Positions 28,781-38,054 of a DNA stretch of 64,000 nucleotides are shown here, in pieces. The position numbers and the translations under genes are program-made. The DNA lies in NCBI RefSeq assembly GCF_023330665.1, contig NZ_CP097127.1:806001-870000 (forward strand), written 5' to 3'. Below the pieces are notes generated by a model, which was not told the origin of the DNA, did no database searches, and worked only from the letters and a program-made list of their open reading frames with translations. The first letter of the stretch is position 1, and each line of letters opens with the position of its first letter. This stretch comes from Conexibacter sp. S30A1. Its GTDB lineage: Bacteria; Actinomycetota; Thermoleophilia; Solirubrobacterales; Solirubrobacteraceae.

Positions 28781-29887
28781 ATGGCCTACTTTCTCGCCTT
28801 TGTGGGCTTCGTGACGCTGATCGTGTTGCACGAAGCGGGCCACTTCGTTGCGGCCAAGGCGGTCGGGATGCGGGTGGAGCGCTTCTCGCTGTTCTTCGGC
28901 CCGATGTTCGCAAAGCGCCAGATCGGAGAGACCGAGTACGGCATCGGCGTGATCCCGCTGGGCGGCTACGTGAAGATCACCGGCATGACCCCGGGGGAGA
29001 CCTATGAGACCCCCGCGTTCGAGGCGCGAGCCTACGTCAACCAGCCGGTCTGGAAGCGCATCGTGGTGATCTCCGCGGGACCGGCTGTAAACCTCGTGGT
29101 GGCCTTCCTGCTGGCATGGCTGTTCTTTCTTGGGACGCAGGTCCACGTGGCCACAAACGCACACGGCGTGCCGCTGGTCTCCAACGTGGTGGGCGAGATC
29201 ACGGTCGGCAGCCCCGCACAGCGGGTGCTCAAGCTCGGCGACCAGATCGTTTCCGTCGATGGTGTGCACGGCAACGCTCAGCGCATTCGCGCCGCGATCA
29301 GGACCCATACCTGCGCCGGCGACGCCCACGTCAACGGCTGCGCAGCGGTGAAGCCGGTCACGATGGTGATTCGCCGACGGGGCGTGCTCAGGACTGTCCG
29401 GGTGCGTCCACGATGGAACGCCTCAGTGGGCGCAATGCTCGTCGGCTTTGCCTTCGCCTTCAAGACCGCTCCCAACGGCGTGCTCTACTCCGCCGAGCAC
29501 AGCGTCACGTCGCTCTGGCACGTGACCAAGGTGACGGTCAGCGACATCGCACAGCTGTTCAAGGCACGCGAACGCCGACAGCTGCACAGCATCGTGGGCG
29601 CCTACGCGATCACCGCGCAGCAGATCGCCGCTGGCTGGACAAGCGGCGTGGAGGTGATCGCGCTGATCTCGCTGTCGCTGGCGATCATCAACCTGTTCCC
29701 GCTGCTGCCGCTGGACGGCGGGCACATCTTCTGGGCGCTGACGGAGAAGATACGCGGGCGCAAGGTTTCGCTGGTCGTGATGGAGCGAGCGAGCCTGATC
29801 GGCTTTGCGCTGATCGCGCTGCTGCTGGTCATCGGGCTCAGCAACGACATCCACTCGCTCACCGGGTCGGGCTTCGGTCTTCAGTAG
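28781..29887 (+). CDS. Site-2 intramembrane metalloprotease, RseP/Rip1 family
   Basis: 368 aa. The zinc motif HEAGHF lies in the first transmembrane helix (about residue 17) and the third ligand in PLLPLDGGHIFWAL near the C-terminus. A single PDZ domain (about 120-215) sits between, including ITVGSPAQRVLKLGDQIVSVDG. At least four membrane helices are visible. The family cleaves anti-sigma factors and other membrane proteins within the bilayer; the substrate here is unknown. It starts at ATG 28781, 34 nt after dxr. The next gene begins over 100 nt on, so a transcript break is possible. Confidence 0.93.
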   Translation: MAYFLAFVGFVTLIVLHEAGHFVAAKAVGMRVERFSLFFGPMFAKRQIGETEYGIGVIPLGGYVKITGMTPGETYETPAFEARAYVNQPVWKRIVVISAGPAVNLVVAFLLAWLFFLGTQVHVATNAHGVPLVSNVVGEITVGSPAQRVLKLGDQIVSVDGVHGNAQRIRAAIRTHTCAGDAHVNGCAAVKPVTMVIRRRGVLRTVRVRPRWNASVGAMLVGFAFAFKTAPNGVLYSAEHSVTSLWHVTKVTVSDIAQLFKARERRQLHSIVGAYAITAQQIAAGWTSGVEVIALISLSLAIINLFPLLPLDGGHIFWALTEKIRGRKVSLVVMERASLIGFALIALLLVIGLSNDIHSLTGSGFGLQ

Positions 29888-30003
29888 ACCGACCGGGGCC
29901 GCCGACCACCGGCCCGGCGGTTCCTGAGACGTTCATTAGTTTACGCCTGATCTTTACCCCGCGATTACTCGGTTTCCTACGTTGTCAAGAAGCGACGCTC
30001 GAG

Positions 30004-31545
30004 ATGACGCCGGTCATCTCCGTCCGCCGATGCGTGCGCGGCGGTGACGATCGCGCAAGCCAGCACAACCGCCGAGCGGAGCCACCCTTGACCCAACCAG
30101 TGCCAGTCCGACAGACCTCGTACGCCCGCGGGGCGGCGGAGGAAGCCGCGACCGCGCAGACGCCGCCTGCACCGGCGCTCGGGCAGACCGGCCCGCCGGT
30201 GTTCACGCGCACCGAAGTGGAGCAGATCGACCGGCTGCTGCCTTTCATCGCCTACGTCGACGGACAGCTGTCCATCGACGGGGTCAGCGGCGAGCAGCTG
30301 TGGGACGGTCAGCGCTCACTCCTGCTCCACGTCCCCAGCAGGGCGGTGGACAACTACCGCAGCATCAGGGACGCGTTCGCCAAGTACTTCTCCGTATCGG
30401 TGAACTGCGCGATCAAGGCCTGCTACCTGGGCCCGGTGCTCGCGGCGCTCCGTGACGCCGGTGCGGGCGCCGAGATCGCCGGCGAGCTGGAATGGCGGAT
30501 CGCCCGCAGCCTCGGGTTCGCGGCCGATCGCACGATCGTCAACGGCATGTCCCGCCAGGCTGATCATCTGCAGATGCTGCTGTCAGACGAGGGGCTGCTG
30601 ATCGACGTGGACAGCATGGAGGAGGTCCAGCACCTCGAGTGGCATGCGCGGCTCGCGGGCGCCAAGCCCAAGGTGATGGTCAGGGTCAACCCGCTTCCCC
30701 CGGACAGCTTCTTCTCGGAACGCTCCAAGCTCGGCGTTGGCGCGGATGCGGCCTACGAGCTGCTCGAGCATGTGGCGCGCTCCGCCCACCTGGAGCTCTA
30801 CGGTCTGCACGCCCACCAGCTGGTTCGCTGCACGGACCCGGCTCAGTTCGGCGAGATCGCACGCCGGATGGGGGACCTGCGCACGGAGCTGGCCGGCCGT
30901 ACCGGCGGGCGCGTTAGCGCGCTTGACCTGGGCGGTGGGATCGAGGCGCGATATCTGCTGGAGCGAGCGGGCCACAGCATCGCTGACTTCGCGCTGGCGG
31001 CCCGCGACGCGCTGGCCGGATCTGACGGGTTCGAGCTGCTGCTGGAACCGGGCCGCTACGTCTTCGGTGATGCCGCGGTCGTCCTCTCGCGCATCCTGGG
31101 AACAAAGCTCAAGGAGGGGCAGCACTGGCACATAGCCGAGGTCGGAAGCAACCTGCTGCCGCCGACCTCGGACCGCGCCTACCCGCCGCTGCCGCTGCGC
31201 ATTGCCGACGGGACGCCGTGGCGGCGCACGCACATCGCCGACCCGACGCCAACACCAGCACGCCTCTACCTCGATGCGATGCTGCCAGCCGATGTCGCCG
31301 GCGAAGGTATCGCGCTGCTGGGCACCGGCGCCTACACGGCCGTGCGTGCGTCGCTCTGGAACGCTGGGCTGCCGGACATCGGCTTCATCCGAGATGGCGC
31401 CGTCGAGATCGTCTTCGATCGCAAGGCGCAGGACGAGACCTTCCGCGCGCTCTACGGGATCGAGCTGGGGCCCATGGACGCAGAGCTTGAGGAGCCGCAG
31501 GCCGGCGCCGGAGAGCCGCTCCGGGCGCGGCAGGCCTGCCACTAG
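30004..31545 (+). CDS. Fold-type III PLP decarboxylase-like protein
   Basis: 513 aa. Similar in plan to diaminopimelate/ornithine decarboxylases (alanine-racemase barrel plus beta domain). The probable PLP lysine is in FSVSVNCAIKACYLGPVL; glycine and phosphate loops are SALDLGGGIEARYLL and LLEPGRYVFGDAAVVLSRIL; the C-terminal GTGAYTAVRASLWNAGLP matches the usual GAY segment. The catalytic CESxD motif of LysA is not evident, so LysA function is doubtful. A ~75-residue N-terminal low-complexity extension is present. Start: ATG 30004, with TTG 30088 an alternative. It sits between rseP and ispG, 11 nt before the latter. Confidence 0.75.
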   Translation: MTPVISVRRCVRGGDDRASQHNRRAEPPLTQPVPVRQTSYARGAAEEAATAQTPPAPALGQTGPPVFTRTEVEQIDRLLPFIAYVDGQLSIDGVSGEQLWDGQRSLLLHVPSRAVDNYRSIRDAFAKYFSVSVNCAIKACYLGPVLAALRDAGAGAEIAGELEWRIARSLGFAADRTIVNGMSRQADHLQMLLSDEGLLIDVDSMEEVQHLEWHARLAGAKPKVMVRVNPLPPDSFFSERSKLGVGADAAYELLEHVARSAHLELYGLHAHQLVRCTDPAQFGEIARRMGDLRTELAGRTGGRVSALDLGGGIEARYLLERAGHSIADFALAARDALAGSDGFELLLEPGRYVFGDAAVVLSRILGTKLKEGQHWHIAEVGSNLLPPTSDRAYPPLPLRIADGTPWRRTHIADPTPTPARLYLDAMLPADVAGEGIALLGTGAYTAVRASLWNAGLPDIGFIRDGAVEIVFDRKAQDETFRALYGIELGPMDAELEEPQAGAGEPLRARQACH

Positions 31546-31556
31546 ACTGAAGGGCG

Positions 31557-32786
31557 ATGCCCTCGAAAAATCAGATCCACGTCGGCACCGTGCCGATCGG
31601 CGGTGGCGCGCCCGTCGCCGTGCAGACGATGACCAAAACCGAGACGGCCGACATTCAGGCCACGCTGGCGCAGATCAGGCGGGTGGCGGATGCCGGTGCT
31701 GACCTGGTTCGCTGCGCGGTACCGCGCGACAGCGACGCGCAGGCGCTGGCCACGATCGTGCGCGAATCCCCGATCCCGATCGTCGCCGACATTCACTACA
31801 ACTACACGCTGGCGCTCAAGGCCTTCGACGCCGGCGCACACTGCGTGCGCATCAACCCCGGCAACATCGGTGGCCCCGACAAGGTCGCAGCGGTGGTGGC
31901 GCGAGCCAAGGAACTCGGTCGTCCGTTGCGAATCGGAGTCAACTCCGGATCGCTGCCTGAGCATCTGCGCGAGCTCGAGTTCGCTGACCCGGTTGAGGCG
32001 CTGGTCACCGCGGCGGTTGAGTTTGTCGAGCTGATGGAGCGGCTCGAGTTCACCAACTTCAAGGTCTCGATCAAGTCCACCAGTGTGCCCAACACGATCG
32101 CCTCCAACCGCATGCTGGCGCAGCGCATTCCCTACCCGCTGCACATCGGTGTCACCGAGGCCGGCACCAAGTGGTCGGGCTCGCTGAAGTCGGCGGTCGG
32201 ACTTGGCACGCTGCTGGCCGACGGCATCGGCGACACCATCCGGATCTCGCTCTCGACCTTTCAGGCGGAGGAGGAGGTCAAGGTCGCCTGGGAGATCCTC
32301 AAAGCTTTGAAGCTGCGCCGACGCGGACCGGTGCTGATCGCCTGCCCGACCTGCGGACGCCTGCAGTTCGACATGGACACGGTTGTTACCGAGGTTGAGC
32401 GCCGGCTCGAGCAGTACGAGGAGCCGATCGAGGTCTCGGTGCTGGGCTGCGGTGTTAACGGCATCGGCGAGGCCCGCCACGCCGACTTCGGCATCGCGGG
32501 CGCCAAGGACATGGGCGTGATCTACGCCAAGGGCGAGCTGATCCGCAAGGTGCCGACCGCCAGGCTGGTGGACGAGCTGTTTGCCGAGATCGACAAGTAC
32601 TACGCCTCGGGCAAGAAGGTGCTCCGCGACCAGGCAAGCGTCGCCGAAGCCGCACAATGGCTGGCCGAAAACGAGGACGAGACCGCGATGACCCCGGAGC
32701 GCATGGCGGCGCTCGAGGCAGAGGCGGCCAAGCGTGAGGCGCAGTCGCCGGTCAAGGGCCGGCGCTTCACCCGCGCGTCAGCCTGA
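31557..32786 (+). CDS. ispG: 4-hydroxy-3-methylbut-2-enyl diphosphate synthase
   Basis: 409 aa. This [4Fe-4S] enzyme converts MEcPP to HMBPP in the MEP pathway. The TIM-barrel N-half begins VGTVPIGGGAPVAVQTMTKTETAD and contains VADIHYNYTLALKAFDAG and RINPGNIGG. Cluster cysteines are in LIACPTCGRLQFD and VLGCGVNGIGEA. A ~40-residue Glu/Ala-rich tail ending GRRFTRASA is extra. It starts at ATG 31557 and is followed by a bidirectional hairpin shared with sodA. With dxr it gives two MEP steps in one locus. Confidence 0.97.
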   Translation: MPSKNQIHVGTVPIGGGAPVAVQTMTKTETADIQATLAQIRRVADAGADLVRCAVPRDSDAQALATIVRESPIPIVADIHYNYTLALKAFDAGAHCVRINPGNIGGPDKVAAVVARAKELGRPLRIGVNSGSLPEHLRELEFADPVEALVTAAVEFVELMERLEFTNFKVSIKSTSVPNTIASNRMLAQRIPYPLHIGVTEAGTKWSGSLKSAVGLGTLLADGIGDTIRISLSTFQAEEEVKVAWEILKALKLRRRGPVLIACPTCGRLQFDMDTVVTEVERRLEQYEEPIEVSVLGCGVNGIGEARHADFGIAGAKDMGVIYAKGELIRKVPTARLVDELFAEIDKYYASGKKVLRDQASVAEAAQWLAENEDETAMTPERMAALEAEAAKREAQSPVKGRRFTRASA

Positions 32787-32795
32787 TCCGTGTTT

Positions 32796-32832
32796 GTGTG
32801 GTCTGTCGCGCCGGTGGCTCGACAGACCACAC
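32796..32832. terminator. Bidirectional hairpin between ispG and sodA
   Basis: GTGTGGTCTGTCG at 32796-32808 pairs perfectly over 13 bp with CGACAGACCACAC at 32820-32832, with an 11-nt loop. It lies 10 nt after ispG and 10 nt before the end of the convergent sodA gene. Confidence 0.85.
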
Positions 32833-32842
32833 CAGCTCTTCT

Positions 32843-33448
32843 CTAGGAAGCCGCGGCGAAACGCGCTGCCACCGCGTCCCAGTTGACCGTGTTCCACCAC
32901 GCGTCGAGGTAGTCAGGACGGCGGTTCTGGTACTTCAGGTAATAGGCGTGCTCCCAGACGTCGACACCCAAAAGCGGCGTCTGTCCGTCGCTGATCGGGT
33001 TGTCCTGGTTGGGTGTCGAGACGATCGCAAGACCTGAGCCGTCATGCACCAGCCAGGCCCAGCCGGAGCCGAACCGGCCGATGCCTGCTGCCTTGAGCTT
33101 CGCCTGGAAGTCAGCGAAGGATCCGAACGTGGCGCTGATTGCGTCGGCCAGCGCGCCGGTTGGCTCGCCGCCCTTGCCGGGGCCCATCGACTCCCAGAAG
33201 AGGGTGTGGTTGTAGTGTCCGCCGGCGTTGTTGCGCACGGGCGCCTGCTTGTCGGCCGGCAGTGCGCGCAGATTGGTGAGAATCTCCTGCACCGACTTAT
33301 CCGCCCACTCCGTGCCTTCAAGCGCAGCGTTGGCGTTGGCGACGTAGGCACCGTGGTGCTTGTCGTGGTGGATCTCCATCGTCAGCGCGTCGATGTACGG
33401 CTCAAGCGCACCAAAGTCGTAGGGAAGATCGGGTACGGAAAATGCCAT
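32843..33448 (-). CDS. sodA: Superoxide dismutase, Fe/Mn type
   Basis: 201 aa. It dismutates superoxide to oxygen and peroxide. Metal ligands are His in [13 protein letters not shown], His in [15 protein letters not shown], and Asp/His in [37 protein letters not shown] with Gly77-type spacing leans to the Mn or cambialistic type. The start is ATG 33448; the frame is open far upstream but antisense to proS. There is no signal peptide, so it is cytosolic. It stands alone on the minus strand between two plus-strand blocks. Confidence 0.96.
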   Translation of the reverse strand: MAFSVPDLPYDFGALEPYIDALTMEIHHDKHHGAYVANANAALEGTEWADKSVQEILTNLRALPADKQAPVRNNAGGHYNHTLFWESMGPGKGGEPTGALADAISATFGSFADFQAKLKAAGIGRFGSGWAWLVHDGSGLAIVSTPNQDNPISDGQTPLLGVDVWEHAYYLKYQNRRPDYLDAWWNTVNWDAVAARFAAAS

Positions 33449-33595
33449 GCTCGCTCCTGTTCTTCGTCGTCTCTCTTGGCAAGAGCTTAGTACTCGGTGC
33501 GATCGGGCTGCGGCGCAGCCCCGACCCTGGCCAGAGCGGCTCAGAGACCCCTGCGCGCAGCGCTCAGCCACGCTCACGGGTACGCTTGCAAGCCG

Positions 33596-35290
33596 ATGCC
33601 ACGCCTCAGCGAGTATCTGCTGCCGACCGAGCGCGAACCGCCAGCCGACGCGGAGGCGCTCAGCCACCGTCTGCTGGTGCGCGCCGGCCTGATCCGGCAG
33701 GTGGGCGCCGGCCTCTGGACCTGGCTGCCGGCCGGCTGGAGAACGCACCAGCGGATCGTGCAGATCATCCGTGAGGAGATGGACGCGATCGGCGGTATGG
33801 AGATGCTGATGCCGATCCTGCAGCCCGCCGAGCTCTGGCGGCGCAGCGGCCGCTACGAGGGTTTCGGAGAAGAGCTGTTCAAGCTCAAGGACCGCAAGGA
33901 CGCCGACATGGTGCTCGCCCCGACCAGCGAGGAGGTGATCACCACGCACGCCGCGACGCTGATCCGCTCCTACCGAGACCTGCCGCGGGTGCTCTACCAC
34001 TTCCAGACCAAGGAGCGCGACGAGCCGCGGCCGCGAGCAGCGGTGCTGCGTTCCCGGGAGTTCGTGATGAAGGACTCCTACAGCTTCGACCGCGACCGCG
34101 AAGGCCTGGACATCTCCTACCAGAAGCATGCCGGCGCCTACGACAGGATCCTCGATCGCTGTGGCCTTGAGTGGTACAGCGTGGAGGCGGACGTCGGAGC
34201 CATGGGCGGGTTCGGCGCTCACGAGTACATGGCGCCCTGTCCGGCGGGCGAGAACGACGTTGTGCTGGCACCCGGCTACGCCGCAAACCTGGAGGTGGCC
34301 CGCGCCGAAGCGCAGCCGGTAGTACTGCCGTCAGCCCCGGCAGCGCCGGAGGAGGTGCAGACGCCCGGGATGACGACGATCACACAGGTGGCAGAGGCTC
34401 TCGGTCTGCCCGAGGGGGCGCTGTTGAAGGCCTATCCGGTGGTGCTGCCCAACGGCTCGCTGACGCTCGTGATGCTGCGCGGCGACCACCGTGTCAACGA
34501 GGTCAAGCTGGCGCTGGCACTCGGCTCGAGCTTCCGCCCAGCCAGCGCAGAGGAGATCGAGCGGCATCTCGGCCCCCCGGGCTCGATCGGGCCGGTCGGG
34601 GTGCAGGTGCCAGTCCTGCTCGACGACGCCGTGGTTGCCGACGGTGGCGGCTACGTGGTGGGTGCCAACCGGCCCGACCGTCATCTTCGCGGGGTGGTTC
34701 CGGGACGGGACTTCGCGTTTGCGCGCGGCGACGTGCGCGCCGTCGTCGCTGGCGACCGGGTTGACGGCCACGAGGTGCGGATCGAGCGCGCGATCGAGGT
34801 TGGCAACATCTTCAAGCTGGGGACCCGTTACAGCGATGTCCTCGGCGCCACCTACCTCGACCGCTCGGGCGTCGCACAGCCCGTGTGGATGGGTTGCTAC
34901 GGCATCGGTCCGGCCCGTATCGCGGCGGCCGCGATCGAGCAGTTCGCCGACGACCGCGGCATCTCCTGGCCGCGATCGATCTCGCCGTTTGCCGTGCATC
35001 TGGTGACGCTCGGGAAGGAGGGCAGCGAGGAGCGAGCGCTCTCCGAGCGCATCTACGCGGAGCTGGTGAGCGCCGGCATCGACACGCTCTATGACGACCG
35101 CGACGCCGGGCCGGGAGAGAAGTTCGCAGACGCCGAGCTGCTTGGCTGTCCGCTGCGGGTGACGGTCGGGCGGCGGACGCTTCAAAGCGGCGAGCTCGAG
35201 GTGCAGGTGCGTCGGGGCCAGGAGCCCCGCGCCCTCCCGCTGGAGGGCGCGGCAGCGGCGATCGCTGAGCTGTGGCGCCACGTGGCCTGA
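33596..35290 (+). CDS. proS: Prolyl-tRNA synthetase, bacterial type with editing insert
   Basis: 564 aa. Class II synthetase charging tRNA-Pro. Motif 1 region is [24 protein letters not shown]; motif 2 is [21 protein letters not shown]; the editing insertion spans about residues 225-385 ([13 protein letters not shown], then [17 protein letters not shown], then [11 protein letters not shown]); motif 3 is [18 protein letters not shown]; the anticodon domain is [13 protein letters not shown] onward. ATG 33596 gives [10 protein letters not shown], the conserved beginning. The end overlaps the pgsA-type gene by 19 nt. Confidence 0.96.
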   Translation: MPRLSEYLLPTEREPPADAEALSHRLLVRAGLIRQVGAGLWTWLPAGWRTHQRIVQIIREEMDAIGGMEMLMPILQPAELWRRSGRYEGFGEELFKLKDRKDADMVLAPTSEEVITTHAATLIRSYRDLPRVLYHFQTKERDEPRPRAAVLRSREFVMKDSYSFDRDREGLDISYQKHAGAYDRILDRCGLEWYSVEADVGAMGGFGAHEYMAPCPAGENDVVLAPGYAANLEVARAEAQPVVLPSAPAAPEEVQTPGMTTITQVAEALGLPEGALLKAYPVVLPNGSLTLVMLRGDHRVNEVKLALALGSSFRPASAEEIERHLGPPGSIGPVGVQVPVLLDDAVVADGGGYVVGANRPDRHLRGVVPGRDFAFARGDVRAVVAGDRVDGHEVRIERAIEVGNIFKLGTRYSDVLGATYLDRSGVAQPVWMGCYGIGPARIAAAAIEQFADDRGISWPRSISPFAVHLVTLGKEGSEERALSERIYAELVSAGIDTLYDDRDAGPGEKFADAELLGCPLRVTVGRRTLQSGELEVQVRRGQEPRALPLEGAAAAIAELWRHVA

Positions 35291-35898
35291 GCTTCAGTCG
35301 CCTGATCGGTCTGGACCGCTCAGGCCCACCTCCGGACCAGGTTCGCGCCGGCGCGCCGCTGCGCCCGTGGACGCTGCCCAATGCGATCGGCTACGTGCGC
35401 CTGGCACTGATCCCCGTGTTTGTGCTGCTGGCGCTCGCAAGCCGGGCGGGGCACAGCCTCAGCGCTGAGGTCGTGTTTGCGGTCGTCGGCTGGGCGGATT
35501 ACCTGGACGGCTTCACCGCGCGGCTTACAGGGCAGTACAGCCGCCTTGGCGCGATGCTCGATCCGATCATTGACCGGCTGCTGGTGGTGGCCGGCATGGC
35601 GGTCGCCTGGGACTTTCGGCTGCTGCCGCGTTGGGCACTGGCGCTGGTGATCGCGCGTGAGCTGACGATCCTGGTGATCAGCCGCTACGGTCTGCGCCGG
35701 GGAGTGGAGATCCGGATCAACTGGGCGGGCCGGATCGGGGTAGCACCGGTGATGGGCGCACCGTTCTTCGCCATGACCGGACCACACTGGCTGGCGGTGA
35801 CGCTCCTGTATGTGGGCATGGCACTGGGACTGCTGGCCCTCGGTCTCTACGTGAGGCGTGGCATCAGACAGCTACGAGAAGGCTCAAGCTCAGATTGA
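35272..35898 (+). CDS. CDP-alcohol phosphatidyltransferase (PgsA-like)
   Basis: 208 aa integral membrane enzyme. The CDP-alcohol phosphotransferase motif is complete at about residues 78-100: YLDGFTARLTGQYSRLGAML then DPIIDR (D-G-x2-A-R-x8-G-x3-D-x3-D). Five to six hydrophobic helices follow. It probably makes phosphatidylglycerophosphate from CDP-diacylglycerol and glycerol-3-phosphate, but PIP synthase-like activity cannot be excluded. No ATG, GTG or TTG occurs between GTG 35272 and the conserved WTLPNAIGYVRLALIP, so the start overlapping proS is the only option. Confidence 0.9.
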   Translation: MAPRGLSFSRLIGLDRSGPPPDQVRAGAPLRPWTLPNAIGYVRLALIPVFVLLALASRAGHSLSAEVVFAVVGWADYLDGFTARLTGQYSRLGAMLDPIIDRLLVVAGMAVAWDFRLLPRWALALVIARELTILVISRYGLRRGVEIRINWAGRIGVAPVMGAPFFAMTGPHWLAVTLLYVGMALGLLALGLYVRRGIRQLREGSSSD

Positions 35899-35978
35899 CC
35901 CTGGGGCAGCGAAGCGTATACTCAGTCCCCCAGAGATCGTCGGCGGCGCCAGCACGGCCGCACGGAGGAGTAGTCGCT

Positions 35979-36272
35979 ATGGAAACTTTCCCGGACCTCG
36001 GCTCGCTCACGGACCAAGAGCTGAAGGACCTCATCGCGGAGATGGAGAACGAGGAGCTTGAGGTTTCCTATCGCCGCCGCCTGCTGCACGGCAAGATCGA
36101 CATTCTCCGCGCCGAACTGGTCAGCCGGCTGCGTCACAAGGACGAGAGCGGTGAGCTTTTGATCAGCGGTGCCGATGTGCAGCGCCTGACCGACATCCTG
36201 AGCGGCACCTACCCGCCACCCGGCGCACTCCCACCGGAGCTCATGGACGACCAGACCCACAAGGCCGGCTGA
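35979..36272 (+). CDS. RsiG-like protein, candidate c-di-GMP-responsive anti-sigma factor
   Basis: 97 aa, helical. The central helix EELEVSYRRRLLHGKIDILR carries E26-x3-S30-x2-R33-x3-H37-x3-D41. This is the c-di-GMP signature E-x3-S-x2-R-x3-Q-x3-D described for the anti-sigma factor RsiG, with His for Gln. One motif copy, as in the homodimeric Rubrobacter type, is present rather than two. A bound c-di-GMP dimer allows RsiG to sequester sigma WhiG. The start is ATG 35979. It is upstream of an FHA and a MerR-type gene. No WhiG sigma gene is in the window. The assignment is by motif only. Confidence 0.7.
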   Translation: METFPDLGSLTDQELKDLIAEMENEELEVSYRRRLLHGKIDILRAELVSRLRHKDESGELLISGADVQRLTDILSGTYPPPGALPPELMDDQTHKAG

Positions 36273-36278
36273 GCGCCC

Positions 36279-36746
36279 GTGGCACTGCATTGTCCAGAGT
36301 GTGGCTTTGCGAACGCCGACGGAGCCAACTATTGCCAGCGCTGCGGGGCGTTCATGCGGACCTCAGAGGCACAGACGACTGACGCCACAGCCTCCTTCAG
36401 AATCTCTGAGACCGGAGAGATCGGAGAGCTCCCGGCCGAATCCGAGGGCGAGCGTGCCGCGATGCTCGTCATCCGCGCTGGTGGTGGGCGAGCCGGTGAG
36501 GCCTTCCCGCTGGCCGGCGAACGGCTGAGCGTCGGGCGACGCCCCGACAGCGACATCTTCCTCGACGACATCACCGTATCCCGTGATCACGCCGTGGTCG
36601 TCAAACGCGGCGATCACTACTACCTGGACGACTGCGGATCGCTCAACGGTACCTACGTCAACCGCAGGCGGATCGACTCGCAACGGCTGAACGACGGCGA
36701 CGAGCTGCAGATCGGCAAGTACAAGCTCGCGTTCCTGGGTCACTGA
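36279..36746 (+). CDS. Zinc-ribbon FHA domain protein (GarA/OdhI-like)
   Basis: 155 aa. The N-terminal zinc ribbon uses C5, C8, C19 and C22 (HCPECGFANADGANYCQRCG). A ~50-residue Thr/Glu-rich linker with the phosphorylatable-looking QTTDATASF follows. The C-terminal FHA domain (about 62-155) holds the phosphothreonine-binding residues in SVGRRPDSDIFLDDITVSRDH and the SLNGTYVN turn. GarA/OdhI homologues bind and inhibit 2-oxoglutarate dehydrogenase and related enzymes when unphosphorylated. GTG 36279 is 6 nt after the RsiG-like stop; the MerR-type gene overlaps its end by one base. Confidence 0.88.
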   Translation: MALHCPECGFANADGANYCQRCGAFMRTSEAQTTDATASFRISETGEIGELPAESEGERAAMLVIRAGGGRAGEAFPLAGERLSVGRRPDSDIFLDDITVSRDHAVVVKRGDHYYLDDCGSLNGTYVNRRRIDSQRLNDGDELQIGKYKLAFLGH

Positions 36747-37501
36747 TGGCGAGCGACCCGCAGGCGATCTCCGTCGAGCTGCCGCAGACGCCAGACCCGG
36801 TCTCCACGCCTGTGCGTGCCAAGGCTGTGACGATCGGCGGCGTGTGCAAGGCGCTCGAGCTGGAGTTCCCCGATATCTCGATCTCAAAGATCCGCTATCT
36901 GGAGGATCAGAAGCTGCTGGCGCCACGCAGGACCCAGGGCGGCTACCGGCTCTACACCCCAGATGACGTCCAGCGGCTGCGAACCATCCTGCGCCTGCAG
37001 CGCGACGAGTTCCTGCCGCTGCGGGTGATCCGCCAGGAGCTGGCGGGCGGACGCAACGAACGTGAGGTCACGCCGGTCAGCGACACGCGCACATTGCGCC
37101 GCGCCTCGGTGAGCCGCGACCCAGGTTCGCTGTATTCGCTCGACGAGGTGGTCGAGGAGACCGGTGCTGAGCCGAAGCTGGTCGCGGAGCTCGTCGAGTT
37201 CGGCGTGATCAAGGGCGAGATCCGGGCGGGCACACGCTACTTTGACGACACCGAACGCGAGATCGTGCGTGCCGTCTCCGAACTCGCGCGCTACGGTGTC
37301 GGCGGACGCAACCTGAGGGTGTTTCGCACCTCCGCTGACCGTGAGGCACAGCTGCTGCAGAGCATCCTCGCGCCGGCGCTGCGCTCACGCAACCCCGAAC
37401 GTCGCAAGGAGGCCGTTGAGGCGCTTGAGAACCTCGCGTCGGTGACGACCCACCTCAAGCATCTGCTGCTGATCCGCGACCTGCGAAAGATTGCCACCTG
37501 A
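36746..37501 (+). CDS. MerR-family regulator, FtsR-like
   Basis: 251 aa. The MerR winged-helix starts late, after ~25 residues: TIGGVCKALELEFPDISISKIRYLEDQKLLAPRRTQGGYRLYTPDDVQRLRTILRLQ. The middle part, LYSLDEVVEETGAEPKLVAELVEFGVIKG, resembles a second HTH half as in FtsR of Corynebacterium, an activator of ftsZ. The C-terminus is a helical dimerisation region. The neighbouring FHA protein supports this reading, since garA/odhI and ftsR are adjacent in many actinobacteria. It starts at ATG 36746, and its targets here are unknown. Confidence 0.82.
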   Translation: MASDPQAISVELPQTPDPVSTPVRAKAVTIGGVCKALELEFPDISISKIRYLEDQKLLAPRRTQGGYRLYTPDDVQRLRTILRLQRDEFLPLRVIRQELAGGRNEREVTPVSDTRTLRRASVSRDPGSLYSLDEVVEETGAEPKLVAELVEFGVIKGEIRAGTRYFDDTEREIVRAVSELARYGVGGRNLRVFRTSADREAQLLQSILAPALRSRNPERRKEAVEALENLASVTTHLKHLLLIRDLRKIAT

Positions 37502-37538
37502 GTCAAACCCCACGCCGGCAGGTCCGCGCGAGGACGGC

Positions 37539-38054
37539 GTGAACCTGCGCAGCTATGTCCGCGACATCCCCGACTTCCCGTCGCCAGGGATCCTGTTTCG
37601 CGACATCACGCCGCTGCTGCTCGATCCACGCGCGCTGGACGCGTCGATCAGCAGGCTGATCAGGTACGCGCGGGACATGGAGGTCGATTACGTGGTGGCC
37701 GCTGAAGCACGCGGGTTCATTCTCGGCGGCGCGCTTGCCCGCGGCCTGCGTGCCGGGTTCGTGCCCGCGCGCAAGCGCGGCAAGCTGCCGCACGAGACGG
37801 TCAGTGCCGAATATGCGCTTGAGTACGGCATTGATGCGCTGGAGATGCATGCCGACGCCTTTGCCGGTGGCGCCCGGGTCCTGATCCACGATGACCTGCT
37901 GGCCACCGGCGGTACCGCAAGAGCGCTCGCAGAGCTGGTCGGCCGCCTTGGTGGAGAGGTGCTCGCATGTCTCTTCCTGGTCGAATTGCGTTCCTTCGAG
38001 GGCCGCCTGGCACTGTCGCAGTACAAGGTGCATTCGCTGATTCAGTACGACTGA
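37539..38054 (+). CDS. apt: Adenine phosphoribosyltransferase
   Basis: 171 aa, the usual length. It salvages adenine to AMP with PRPP. Key blocks are YVRDIPDFPSPGILFRDITPLLLDP, AAEARGFILGGALARGLRAGFVPARKRGKLPHETV and the PRPP loop VLIHDDLLATGGTARALAEL. GTG 37539, with GAGG 9 nt upstream, gives the conserved N-terminus; TTG 37491 would add 16 unlike residues and overlap the MerR-type gene. It converges with the phosphopantetheinyl transferase gene, overlapping by 13 nt. In many genomes apt is near relA/rel; none is seen here. Confidence 0.94.
   Translation: MNLRSYVRDIPDFPSPGILFRDITPLLLDPRALDASISRLIRYARDMEVDYVVAAEARGFILGGALARGLRAGFVPARKRGKLPHETVSAEYALEYGIDALEMHADAFAGGARVLIHDDLLATGGTARALAELVGRLGGEVLACLFLVELRSFEGRLALSQYKVHSLIQYD

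Noticed and set aside
29116-30003. Open frame that would fuse to the PLP decarboxylase-like protein
   Set aside because: It lies in another frame of rseP and its residues are Arg/Ala-rich without family similarity.
33449-34222. Long N-terminal extension of SodA
   Set aside because: It is antisense to proS; SodA homology starts at ATG 33448.
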